From: Pseudomonas profundi
GTDB lineage: Bacteria > Pseudomonadota > Gammaproteobacteria > Pseudomonadales > Pseudomonadaceae
Assembly (NCBI RefSeq): GCF_008638305.1
Contig: NZ_VTPZ01000008.1
Location: forward strand, 62,001 to 126,000
Direction: 5' to 3'
Length of the DNA: 64,000 nt
Shown: one piece after another, positions 17,355 to 25,445 of the stretch
Numbering within the stretch: the stretch's first letter is position 1
Layout of the letters: each line of letters starts with the position of its first letter
Translations under genes and position numbers: made by a program
The notes under the pieces: model-generated
Database searches by the model: none
What the model was told of the DNA's origin: nothing
What the model saw: the letters and a program-made list of their open reading frames with translations, nothing else

Positions 17355-18125
17355 TCATGGGGAGCCGCTAAAGGCTCTCCTGATCAGGTCAGGCAACATC
17401 TCTCCCGCCGCACCGGTGAGGCTGTGCTCGTTCTGCGTCTGACTATCAACACTTTGTGGGTTGATATGGATAACGCTGGCACCTGCGGCCAAGGCCAGCG
17501 CCGGTATATGCGCTGCGGGTTGCACCAATCCGGACGTGCCGATTGAAAGCAACAGGTCACACTGGCCGGCCTCGTCGAAGGCCCGTGCAAACGCTTGCTC
17601 TGGCAACGACTCGCCGAACCAGACCACTCCCGGGCGAATCATCCCGCTGCACTGTCGACACCGCGGCGGTGCCAGCCGCCTACCGGCTTCAGGCTCTTCA
17701 GGCATCGCGGAAACGTCCGGATAGGGGGCGCTACAGTCAAAACAGCGCGGCGTGTGCAGACTGCCGTGTAGGTGCAGGACATCAATGCTGCCGGCCCGCT
17801 CATGCAGATCATCGACATTCTGGGTAATCACAGTCAGGTCCGGTACCCGTGCGGCAAGTTCAGCGATAGCGATGTGCGCGGCGTTGGGCTTTGCCTTGCA
17901 TATCTGCATTCGTCGCCATTCATACCATCCCCACACCAGCTCGGGATCGGCCAGAAATGCGTCCGGTGTCGCCAGTCGAGAAGGGTCAAAGCGCTCCCAC
18001 AGGCCCGAAAGGCGGTCCCGAAACGTCGGTATTCCACTTTCGGCAGATACCCCGGCGCCGGTGAAGACCACGACCTTGTCGGCATTCGCCAGTAATCTTG
18101 CTGGGACCTGATTGGTACCGGTCAT
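17355..18125 (-). CDS. cobB: Sirtuin NAD-dependent protein deacylase (CobB-like)
   Basis: 256 residues from the ATG at 18125 (GGAG 7 nt upstream). Sir2 motifs are GAGVSAESGIPTFRD (23-37), TQNVDDLHERAG (101-112), catalytic H120 in LHLHGS, the zinc cysteines C128/C131 plus CRQC, and the FGESLPE and GTSGLVQPA loops. Y68 and R71 (WYEWRR) are the acyl-pocket pair of class III sirtuins, which favour succinyl and malonyl lysines. It removes acyl groups from lysines with NAD+ in the cytoplasm. A monocistronic gene, with the unassigned spacer 18126-18651 upstream. Confidence 0.92.
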   Translation of the reverse strand: MTGTNQVPARLLANADKVVVFTGAGVSAESGIPTFRDRLSGLWERFDPSRLATPDAFLADPELVWGWYEWRRMQICKAKPNAAHIAIAELAARVPDLTVITQNVDDLHERAGSIDVLHLHGSLHTPRCFDCSAPYPDVSAMPEEPEAGRRLAPPRCRQCSGMIRPGVVWFGESLPEQAFARAFDEAGQCDLLLSIGTSGLVQPAAHIPALALAAGASVIHINPQSVDSQTQNEHSLTGAAGEMLPDLIRRAFSGSP

Positions 18126-18651
18126 CAATTGTCTCCACTCACTTTCAGAGGCTTGGAACCTAGCCTAACCAGCATTAACTGCGCTTGTCACCAGAGGTGT
18201 CAGTCTTTGATGAGCTGATGAACTTCAAGGGGCACGGCTTCTCAGGTTTTAACCAGTGGGTTTCCCCGCGACAGGAGCGAGGTCATCGAATCCGCCATTG
18301 GAGCTGCGGTGGCATCTGTCCCATTGGCGGCGCACTGTTTGACGGGCTCAGAAAGGGCTTGCATCGTCACGGGCGTGCCATTGCGGCGCACTCAAACCAG
18401 ACGACCGGAGGCTGGCCGTCACCAGGCTCGGCCAGCCCTTCAGAACACATATCTGTCCAGTTGAGAACTGCACCGCGAATTGACAGCAGGGTGATTGAAC
18501 TTCCTGCGACGCAGCAACACAATCCCTCCCTCGCTGAGTGCTCACCAGGCCGTTCGGTAAGCCGGCTACTTCGTAACGCCGACCTGATTCGCATCTTGCA
18601 CTGGCGTTGCTTCAGTCACGACACGGTGTTTCCACAAGGAACGGATATCCT
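18126..18651. other. Long intergenic region without clear gene
   Basis: 526 nt between the sirtuin and a small membrane-protein gene, divergently oriented. Open frames here lack ribosome binding sites and have poor codon use. The region must hold two promoters; I see no strong hairpin, RNA gene or repeat in it. It could hide a remnant gene or a small RNA. Confidence 0.35.
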
Positions 18652-18927
18652 ATGTCCATCGATTTTAAACCCTGCCAGTCCCGCTGCCACGAGCCCCTGC
18701 TTCATCGCACGACCGTCGCTCTTGTCGCTATAGCCGCTTCAGTTCTGGTCACGTTGATCAGCACCGACGACGAGCCAGTGTCCGCATGGAACGATTCCAG
18801 GCTCGCTGTAGAGCCGGATATCGCATGGCCCATCGCAGAAACAGCTGAAGCCGGTGGCCTGGCCCGCTACGAAATCAGCATCGATGCCCGTCTCGAGATC
18901 CAGACGCCGGTCCGCTTCGTATTCTGA
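18652..18927 (+). CDS. Small single-pass membrane protein of unknown function
   Basis: 91 residues. A short basic/Cys-containing N-terminus leads to one hydrophobic helix (VALVAIAASVLVTLI, about 22-36), then an acidic extracytoplasmic tail. AAGGA lies about 11 nt before the ATG at 18652. I do not recognise it. The 235-nt spacer downstream, before the chemoreceptor stop, holds nothing I can identify. Confidence 0.5.
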   Translation: MSIDFKPCQSRCHEPLLHRTTVALVAIAASVLVTLISTDDEPVSAWNDSRLAVEPDIAWPIAETAEAGGLARYEISIDARLEIQTPVRFVF

Positions 18928-19162
18928 TTCTCACGCCTTGCGAAGTATCCTCGCCCGTGTCGCTAGATGATCCCAGGATGACCATGGCTACAACAGCACC
19001 AACGCAACTGGATGTCGGCACGCGCTGCCAGAGGCGTTATTGCCATGATTGTCTGGTTAGAGAAAGAATGCATGAAATGCGATTCGCAGTGCATGGCTAT
19101 CGCGAGACCTCCGATTGCAGCGCTACAGAAACTGGCGGGCCTGAAGAAGAGAACTGGACCCG

Positions 19163-20269
19163 TCAGCCGCCAGCCATAGTTCGATCCGCGGTGGTTATCA
19201 ATCGCCGCATGCGTTCCATGACGTCCAGGTTATTGCGTTCCATCTCCTCCATGGCGGTGATGGCCTCTTCGTACCGACCTGCCCAATACGCATCCAATGC
19301 CGCTTGAGCATTGCGATGAACCGCTCGATGTGGCTCTTCAATGGCAGTGAAACCACCCTCGCGACGAAACAGCCGGCTGCCTTCGCCCTGGTAGTACCAT
19401 TGGCCCAACCGGCACTCGGTCTCATCCGGTATGGCAGCTGAGGTCTGGTCGGATTGTCCGGATAAAACCTGGTAGACCGTCAATTTGATTTCAAGCTCTT
19501 CGAGATTGGCTAACTCTATCTCTGCGAGAAAGGCGGCCTGTTCCAACGTCGCTGAGGATATCTGTGCCAGTTCAAGCAAGCCATCCATTCGCGCCCGGGA
19601 CTCTTCGGCGGATGTGCTTAGCTGTTCGGTTGTGCGTGCATTGGTCTGGCTCTGTTGCGTGGCATCGATAACACGATGGCGGATACGCTCTACCACGCCA
19701 GCAATGTCCCCTGACGACTGGTCAGTACGCGCAGCGAGAGCGCGGACTTCTTCGGCGACCACGCTGAAGCCACGCCCATGTTCACCGGCGCGCGCTGCTT
19801 CGATACTCGCGTTGAGTGCGAGAAGATTTGTCTGGTCGGCAACCGAGCGAATCAATTCAACCTGACGGTTGATGACCAACGCGTCTTCGTTGAGATTCTG
19901 CATTCCCTCAGCAGTATCGTTCATCTGCTGGTTGATTCCCGCGAGACTGGCAATCAGCTCCAGCATCGCGCGGGCACTACTCGATGACTCGGTGGCGATC
20001 TGCTGCGAATCAGCACGCCGTGAATCGAGCAGACTGTTCAGACCAGCAAAAGAACCTCGCAGTGAAGACAGTGAGTCGCCGAAACGTGACAACCCCGACA
20101 TGACTCGCTGATTGATTTGCCGCTCATGCTGTAACTGACCCCGCTCGGTCACGAGATCGGCGTTGCGCTGTTCAAGCTCTTCTATCCTTTGCTGTGCTTG
20201 CCGTAGTGATTGCTGCTCAGTCGCAACCTTTCGTTCCAGCCGCTGGAGCTGTTTCCCTTGGAACCACAT
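19163..20269 (-). CDS. Soluble methyl-accepting chemotaxis protein with C-terminal CZB-like domain
   Basis: 368 residues from the ATG at 20269 (GAGG 8 nt upstream). There is no membrane segment. An N-terminal coiled coil (about 5-55) is followed by the MCP signalling domain, whose hairpin tip is [34 protein letters not shown] (about 146-179). A C-terminal CZB-type domain (about 250-330) has C286 in ECRLGQWY plus H314 and H318. The position where CZB domains usually have their first zinc His appears to be E258 (LEELEIK), so zinc binding may be altered. CZB receptors sense zinc or oxidants such as HOCl through a Zn-Cys switch. The methylation potential is not clear. Confidence 0.87.
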   Translation of the reverse strand: MWFQGKQLQRLERKVATEQQSLRQAQQRIEELEQRNADLVTERGQLQHERQINQRVMSGLSRFGDSLSSLRGSFAGLNSLLDSRRADSQQIATESSSSARAMLELIASLAGINQQMNDTAEGMQNLNEDALVINRQVELIRSVADQTNLLALNASIEAARAGEHGRGFSVVAEEVRALAARTDQSSGDIAGVVERIRHRVIDATQQSQTNARTTEQLSTSAEESRARMDGLLELAQISSATLEQAAFLAEIELANLEELEIKLTVYQVLSGQSDQTSAAIPDETECRLGQWYYQGEGSRLFRREGGFTAIEEPHRAVHRNAQAALDAYWAGRYEEAITAMEEMERNNLDVMERMRRLITTADRTMAGG

Positions 20270-20587
20270 ATCTGAACCTCTTCGCGGCAGCTCGGCGGAA
20301 AGCGTAAAGCCGCTACCAGTGAAATGATGGGTCGATCGGAAGGAGGATACGCTGTGCAAACCGACAGGAGAATAACGCTGAAGGGGTACCGGCTTGAGAA
20401 GATCGAGTTGGTTGGGGCAGGGCATCCTTTGTTCCGGACAACGGAAAACCAGACCCACTGTATATAACCAGCGAACCAGCTCCCATTCCCGGTAACGCGG
20501 GCTTGGCCTGCAGGCCTAGCGGTTGCAGAATCCCGTTGTGGTCAGGTTAACCCTGACGTCAATGCATGGGCGAAGGACGGCTCAAAG

Positions 20588-21082
20588 ATGATGGGAAGGG
20601 ACTTCACAGTGGATCGAGCACGCAAAGCGATCCGGTTCAGGGATCTGCCAGCCGAAATCCGCTTGGAAACATCCAGACCGACCACTACATGGATCAATCT
20701 GATCAGCTGCGCCGGCGTGACTTTGATGATCCTTGGCGTGATCTCTCTGATATTCGGTCCGGACCGGGATTATTACACCGAAACCTATGGCTTTGATTTC
20801 GTTCAGTTCTTTCAGGTTTTTCCAGGCCGTTTGCTGTGTATCGGCATCGTTCTGACGGGAGCCGGTTCGGCGCTCGATTTCCAGGCCCTGAACGCCTATC
20901 GCAACGCGTTACAGGATGAGCTGGACGGCGCGATAGATATTGACGAAGACGCCATTCCACAGGGATTTGTGCTGGCCTTGGCGCAGAAATCCGAAAATTC
21001 ATATCGAATATCTCTGATCCGCCATGAAGCGGCGTCCGCCGTTCAGCCTGTTCAGCAGCCTGCGCCGGCGGAGCAGCAGTAG
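20588..21082 (+). CDS. Two-helix membrane protein of unknown function
   Basis: 164 residues. Two predicted membrane helices (about 36-56 and 76-98) join through a short loop rich in Tyr and Asp. The C-terminal cytoplasmic part is acidic (DGAIDIDEDAIP), ends in Pro/Gln repeats and contains SYRISLIRHEAA. The start is either ATG 20588 or GTG 20609; the latter has the better GGAAGGGA site. It is followed 3 nt later by another membrane-protein gene and forms an operon with it. The 318-nt spacer upstream holds a 12-bp palindrome (GGCCTGCAGGCC, 20505-20516). Confidence 0.6.
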   Translation: MMGRDFTVDRARKAIRFRDLPAEIRLETSRPTTTWINLISCAGVTLMILGVISLIFGPDRDYYTETYGFDFVQFFQVFPGRLLCIGIVLTGAGSALDFQALNAYRNALQDELDGAIDIDEDAIPQGFVLALAQKSENSYRISLIRHEAASAVQPVQQPAPAEQQ

Positions 21083-21085
21083 CGG

Positions 21086-21826
21086 ATGGGGGCACACGCC
21101 ACGCCTGACCGTGTCACTGTGCTGCGCAGGGTGTTGGCGGATATAGGGCGGGTGCTTGCCTTTCGCCAACCTGGCGATAGGTTTCGTGGACAGTGGCCGT
21201 GGCATTTCGCCTGCGGTGTAGGTATTACGCTGCTAGTGGGGATCGGTCGCTATTGGAACAACCCGCGCGCCGAGCTCTGGCAACAGCTTGGCTTGGGCTC
21301 GCTGTTCTATGTCGTAACGCTCGCCCTGGTGCTGCGTTTATTACTTTTGCCTTTCCGTCCGCGAAACTGTTCGCTGTCTGAACTGCTGCTGTTTCTGATG
21401 ATGACCGCGCCTCCCGGCCTGGTATTTCTGATTCCGGTGGAATCTTTCCTGTCCTTGCGTGATGCCCAGTTCGTCAATGCCAGTCTGTTCGGGTTGGTCA
21501 CGTTGTGGCGTGTCGCTTTGCTGACCTGGTTTGTGCGGCTTGTTGGCGGATTGTCGGGTCTGGCTATGGTTACCACGTGTCTGGCATCGATGATTCTTAT
21601 TGCCGCAGCCCTGACGCTCCTGAATCCGGCGCACGTAGCGGTCGGGTTTCTGGGTGGTATCCGGCCGGAGCAGCATTCTGCGAATGACATGAGCTACTCA
21701 CTCCTGGCACTGCTGTCGTTTACGTCGGTATTCATTGCGCCCTATTTGCTGGTTGGATATGCCTGGGCCTGGTATCGCACCGCCCGGGCCACCGTACTGG
21801 TGCAGCCGATACGGCGCCGGCGCTGA
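21086..21826 (+). CDS. Polytopic membrane protein of unknown function
   Basis: 246 residues with about six membrane helices (near 40-60, 70-93, 100-125, 137-160, 160-182 and 208-232) and a basic C-terminus (RRRR). No catalytic motif was recognised. It resembles small integral-membrane proteins of the Yip1/YihY size class only in general hydropathy. The start lies 3 nt after the stop of the two-helix protein, so the two are cotranscribed and likely form a complex. Confidence 0.65.
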   Translation: MGAHATPDRVTVLRRVLADIGRVLAFRQPGDRFRGQWPWHFACGVGITLLVGIGRYWNNPRAELWQQLGLGSLFYVVTLALVLRLLLLPFRPRNCSLSELLLFLMMTAPPGLVFLIPVESFLSLRDAQFVNASLFGLVTLWRVALLTWFVRLVGGLSGLAMVTTCLASMILIAAALTLLNPAHVAVGFLGGIRPEQHSANDMSYSLLALLSFTSVFIAPYLLVGYAWAWYRTARATVLVQPIRRRR

Positions 21827-21856
21827 TGGCGGAACAATTTATAACAAGGAGGCAAC

Positions 21857-22147
21857 ATGCGCGATCACCATAAAACGGCCCGGCCTCGCCTGGTAGCGGG
21901 GACCGCAGCTCGCGCTCCATTGCCGTCGGTCACAGATTGGGATGGCTATGGTTGCGCGGATGCCATGTACCAGGCTGAAGCACGAAAATACGCTCGTTAT
22001 GCGGTGCTACGAGGTAAAACCCGAATGTCAGACGCTATCACTGAGGTGATAGGTGAGCAGCGCGCACGCCGACTGATCGCCGACGCAATGGAAGAGCTCT
22101 GCGTTTTCGAATCGAGCGCTGAGGCCTTCGTTGGTTATAGCGCTTGA
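21857..22147 (+). CDS. Small hypothetical protein
   Basis: 96 residues, soluble and mildly basic at the start, with a helical C-terminal half (SDAITEVIGEQRARRLIADAMEELCVFESS). A textbook AAGGAGG site lies 5 nt upstream, which makes the gene convincing though the family is unknown. It starts 30 nt after the polytopic membrane protein on the same strand and may be the third gene of that operon. Confidence 0.65.
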   Translation: MRDHHKTARPRLVAGTAARAPLPSVTDWDGYGCADAMYQAEARKYARYAVLRGKTRMSDAITEVIGEQRARRLIADAMEELCVFESSAEAFVGYSA

Positions 22148-22165
22148 TCAGCTGCCCCTGGACCA

Positions 22166-23311
22166 TCAATCGGCTCTGGTGTGATCGGCGCCGAACCGTT
22201 CCAGTTGCATTTCATGCAGGCGGCTCAGGGTACGGCGAAAGGCAAATGTGAGATAACCTTCGGTATACAGCTCGGACAAGGAAACCGCTGCTTCGATATA
22301 CAAAGGGACGCCCCGGTCATAGCATTCATCGACCAAACCAATGAAGCGCCGCACGCTGTCATCGTGAGACGCCAGGCGGGGTAGTTTCCGATCACCCGCG
22401 ATCACCTGGCGCACACCATCTTCAGTTCCCCGAGCGATCCGTGCAGGTCGCTGTGCGGCGCTAAGGCAAGGAACACCGCTGAGCAGGATCGCCTGGAATC
22501 TGTCGCACAGGCCGATGAAATCAAGCGTGGACAGAGGTTGCTGGCAGAGCGCATCGAAACCGAACCAGGCGACTGAAGGTGAATATTTGATGACAGGCAC
22601 CTTGCGGTGACCCAGCTGCAGAGACCCTGCATTTGCCGGTGCGCCTCTGCTCAACTGGTTGAAAACATCATGTAGAGGGCCCGCATGCGTCTCGTTGACG
22701 ACCCAGTATCGCTGATGGCTATGACCACCGCGCAAGCGGTGGTCAATCCCGCCGTCCACGCTTAGAACATGCATGTGCTGGTTAAGGGCAGCGATGGCCG
22801 GAAGGAAGCGCTCGCGGTTGAATCCATCGGCATACAACTGATCTGGCGCCTGGTTGGATGTCGCCACCAGCACGACGCCGCGGTCAACTACGAGCTGAAA
22901 CAGGTTGCCCAGCAATATTGCATCGCCGATGTCGTTGACGAACAACTCGTCAAAACAGAGTACTCGGACTTCACGGGCCAGTTCATCGGCCAGCGCATGC
23001 AGCGGATTGGCAGTGCCGTTCAGCTGGAACAGCCGCTGATGGACCCAACTCATGAAACGATGAAAGTGCTGACGTCGCGCCGGCACTGTCAGCCCTTGAT
23101 GAAACGCATCCATCAACCAGGTTTTGCCACGCCCGACCGGCCCCCAGAGATAAACACCGGACACCGTCGTTGCATGGTTGGAATGCAGGGCGTGGTGACA
23201 GTCATCCAGCAGCTGCACGGCGTGATCCTGTGCCGGATCGATCTCGAAACCTTGCTGTTCAACGGCTCGCTGATAGACAAACGAAGGGGGGAGTGGGGCG
23301 TGCTGAGTCAT
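22166..23311 (-). CDS. zapE: AFG1/ZapE-like AAA+ ATPase
   Basis: 381 residues. Walker A GPVGRGKT (57-64) and Walker B VLCFDEL (D121, E122) are intact. Family landmarks are GVYLWGPVGRGKTWLMD, FHRFMSWVHQRL, FVNDIGDAILLGNLFQ, LVATSNQAPDQLY and a C-terminal SRLHEMQLERF. ZapE binds Z-rings and affects FtsZ polymers in E. coli; mitochondrial AFG1 helps degrade membrane proteins. The sequence lacks the usual neighbours rplM-rpsI, so it may be a second copy, a common situation in pseudomonads. No strong ribosome binding site precedes the ATG. Confidence 0.85.
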   Translation of the reverse strand: MTQHAPLPPSFVYQRAVEQQGFEIDPAQDHAVQLLDDCHHALHSNHATTVSGVYLWGPVGRGKTWLMDAFHQGLTVPARRQHFHRFMSWVHQRLFQLNGTANPLHALADELAREVRVLCFDELFVNDIGDAILLGNLFQLVVDRGVVLVATSNQAPDQLYADGFNRERFLPAIAALNQHMHVLSVDGGIDHRLRGGHSHQRYWVVNETHAGPLHDVFNQLSRGAPANAGSLQLGHRKVPVIKYSPSVAWFGFDALCQQPLSTLDFIGLCDRFQAILLSGVPCLSAAQRPARIARGTEDGVRQVIAGDRKLPRLASHDDSVRRFIGLVDECYDRGVPLYIEAAVSLSELYTEGYLTFAFRRTLSRLHEMQLERFGADHTRAD

Positions 23312-23370
23312 CCGGTAATGGTGCCCGAAACGCGGCCGATCGGCCAGTCTCGCTGGCCGCCCGACACTAT

Positions 23371-24114
23371 TCAGATACCGACGCGCGCGCCTATGACCAT
23401 CTCACTGACCCAGCGCGTGAGAATCTTGGTATACACCTCCTGGCATCCTTCGCGGCTGAGTCCGTGATCTGCCCCGTCGATAATTCGGTGGGTCAAGGAG
23501 TGGGCACTGACGAAGGAGGAGCGGTAGCTCATGATGGTCGCGTGGGGCACGCGGTCATCGTATTGCGATTCCACTAACAACACGTCCCCTTCGAACCCGG
23601 CGCAGGCCGCCAGCGCCCGGTTATCCTTCGGGGTCAGGCGGCCGTGCCGATAATCCATCAATTTGATCTTGTCCAAAGCTTGCTTGGGCGTTGTCCATTC
23701 ATCGTCCCAGTACAGTGCTGGGACCCTCAGCGCGAGCCATTTGACCGGACGCAGGGTGGTCAGGAATGCAGCCAGATAGCCGCCATAACTGGTACCAATG
23801 ACGGCGATGCAGGACGGGTCGACAGCCGGATGCTCGGACAATTGGTCGTACGCAGCAAGCAGGTCCGCCAGATTGTGCTCCCGGGTGACCGTTTCCTTTT
23901 GAACCTGCGTTGCGACATGACCACGCATGTCGAACGTAAGGCACACGCAGCCCAGGCCGGCGATGCCCTTGGCACGTTCAAGGTCGCGCGCCTGGCTACC
24001 GCCCCAGCCGTGGACAAAAAGAATGCCGGGCATCTTTGACTCGGGCGCCATGAAGGTGCCGGCTATGTGTTGATCTTCAACCAGAATATCGATGGGGTCC
24101 TTGTTAGCTGTCAT
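23371..24114 (-). CDS. Alpha/beta hydrolase (dienelactone hydrolase/peptidase-like)
   Basis: 247 residues, no signal peptide. The fold is shown by ILFVHGWGGSQ (31-41), the nucleophile elbow GTSYGG with S109, an acid in VESQYDDRVPH (D186/D187) and H217 in DGADHGLS. It probably cleaves an ester or peptide bond in the cytoplasm; the substrate is unknown. AAAGG lies about 7 nt before its ATG. Its first 11 nt overlap the end of the DUF3182 gene, so the two are translationally coupled. Confidence 0.82.
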   Translation of the reverse strand: MTANKDPIDILVEDQHIAGTFMAPESKMPGILFVHGWGGSQARDLERAKGIAGLGCVCLTFDMRGHVATQVQKETVTREHNLADLLAAYDQLSEHPAVDPSCIAVIGTSYGGYLAAFLTTLRPVKWLALRVPALYWDDEWTTPKQALDKIKLMDYRHGRLTPKDNRALAACAGFEGDVLLVESQYDDRVPHATIMSYRSSFVSAHSLTHRIIDGADHGLSREGCQEVYTKILTRWVSEMVIGARVGI

Positions 24115-25204
24115 GGTTCGCCTTTACGCATTTGGTCAGGTAACCCACTTCGCTGTCTTCCCCGCTGTATACCACTGTTGCGTCAGCGGGGAGCTCAGCA
24201 TCCTCGCCGTAGATCTCCAGCGTCGAGGTTTGCACCTGGGCGAGCGAGGGGTCGGCGCTCAGCATTTCGATAGCCAGGACCTCGGCGCTGCTTGCTCCGC
24301 CGATACGCCAGGATTGCTCCAATACACCGGTTACGCGTTCGCCACGTTGATTGGTGCCTTCGGCGACATCGTAGTTGCGGCGGGACAGCACAATCCCCGG
24401 CAGGCTCTCCAGTGCGGCGCGTTCATATTGCTGTGCACGCTCGACTGCAAGCTTGAAAGCAGACGAGAGGCCGAGCTTTTGCAGTTCGGGATAATCCCCT
24501 CGCACTACGCGTAGATCCGAACCGCCGTATACCAGCTGGCCGGTATTGTCGCGGGTTAACCGCTGCGTTCCGCAGTAGCTTCCAACCACGCCGCAGAGTC
24601 TTACCTGGCCCACGCTGTACGTTATGACATCAGTGAGGTTTTCTTCCAGGACCAGGCCCCATATTGCCAGTTCCGTCTCATTGATCTGATCCATGAAGCC
24701 TTTCAACTCGGTCAGGCTGGTTATTACGCTTTGGCCTTTTCCCGCCCGCGCCAGGACCGGTTTGAGCCGTATGGACCCGGCTCGGAGCATCTCGGCTCCT
24801 GCAGCGAGCGCATCCTTTATGCAGAATGCGGTATAGCCTGGCAGTACGGCGTCCGCGGCGATGGAATGAAAGCCATCAGTCCAGCCTTCGGGTTGATATG
24901 TTGCGGAACGGTGAAGCGGGTGGGAGATCGCTTTGGTGCCCATGAATGGTTGCGCCACCAGACCGCCGAAAAAATCGCTCTCGTTACGAATGGCCAGTTT
25001 CTCATAATTTGAGACGCCTACCAGCGTGTCCGAAGGGACGAAATAGGGGAGGGCGCCTGACGAGGCTGTATCGGCGAAAATCCCCTGGTAGGGCACCTCT
25101 AATAGCCGCGCGATCCTCGTTCCCACGGCCTGGAATGTTTGTCGTTCATGCTCGGGTGTAGCTGTGCTCGAGAACAACAGAGCGACACCGGATTTACTGG
25201 ACAT
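24104..25204 (-). CDS. DUF3182 family protein
   Basis: 366 residues from the ATG at 25204, preceded by GGAGGAG about 9 nt upstream. Recognised as DUF3182 by TPEHERQTFQAVGTRIA, YQGIFADTASSGALPYFVPSDTL, NESDFFGGLVAQPFMGTKAISHPL and PGIVLSRRNYDVAEG. The middle part (KPVLARAGKGQ, ELAIWGLVLEENL) looks like an ATP-grasp-type fold, suggesting a ligase, but activity is unproven. It overlaps the hydrolase downstream by 11 nt, a pairing I recall from other Pseudomonas genomes. The 241-nt spacer between it and the PQQ dehydrogenase stop carries a 9-bp hairpin (25365-25373 with 25384-25392). Confidence 0.78.
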   Translation of the reverse strand: MSSKSGVALLFSSTATPEHERQTFQAVGTRIARLLEVPYQGIFADTASSGALPYFVPSDTLVGVSNYEKLAIRNESDFFGGLVAQPFMGTKAISHPLHRSATYQPEGWTDGFHSIAADAVLPGYTAFCIKDALAAGAEMLRAGSIRLKPVLARAGKGQSVITSLTELKGFMDQINETELAIWGLVLEENLTDVITYSVGQVRLCGVVGSYCGTQRLTRDNTGQLVYGGSDLRVVRGDYPELQKLGLSSAFKLAVERAQQYERAALESLPGIVLSRRNYDVAEGTNQRGERVTGVLEQSWRIGGASSAEVLAIEMLSADPSLAQVQTSTLEIYGEDAELPADATVVYSGEDSEVGYLTKCVKANHDS

Positions 25205-25445
25205 GTTGGCTACTCCTCCGGCAGGGCTGTTACAGCCAAGGTGGACCGAAAGCCCCGAATACTTACCGCAGCCATTGCTGCCCTGTGAGAGAACGAGGGC
25301 CCACGCTGCTTCATTCACGCTGGCGCTTGCGACGCGATAAGTCCTCGATGACAATCTCTCAATGTTGCGGCTGCGCATATCGGCAGCCGCAAGTCACAGG
25401 CTAGGCCAACTATGGGGCATGGGCCAGCGGCGTTATCGTTAATAA

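Noticed and set aside
18185..18733. Plus-strand frame of 182 codons in the 18.1-18.7 kb spacer
   Set aside because: No ribosome binding site, poor codon use, and it overlaps the better-supported small membrane-protein gene at 18652.
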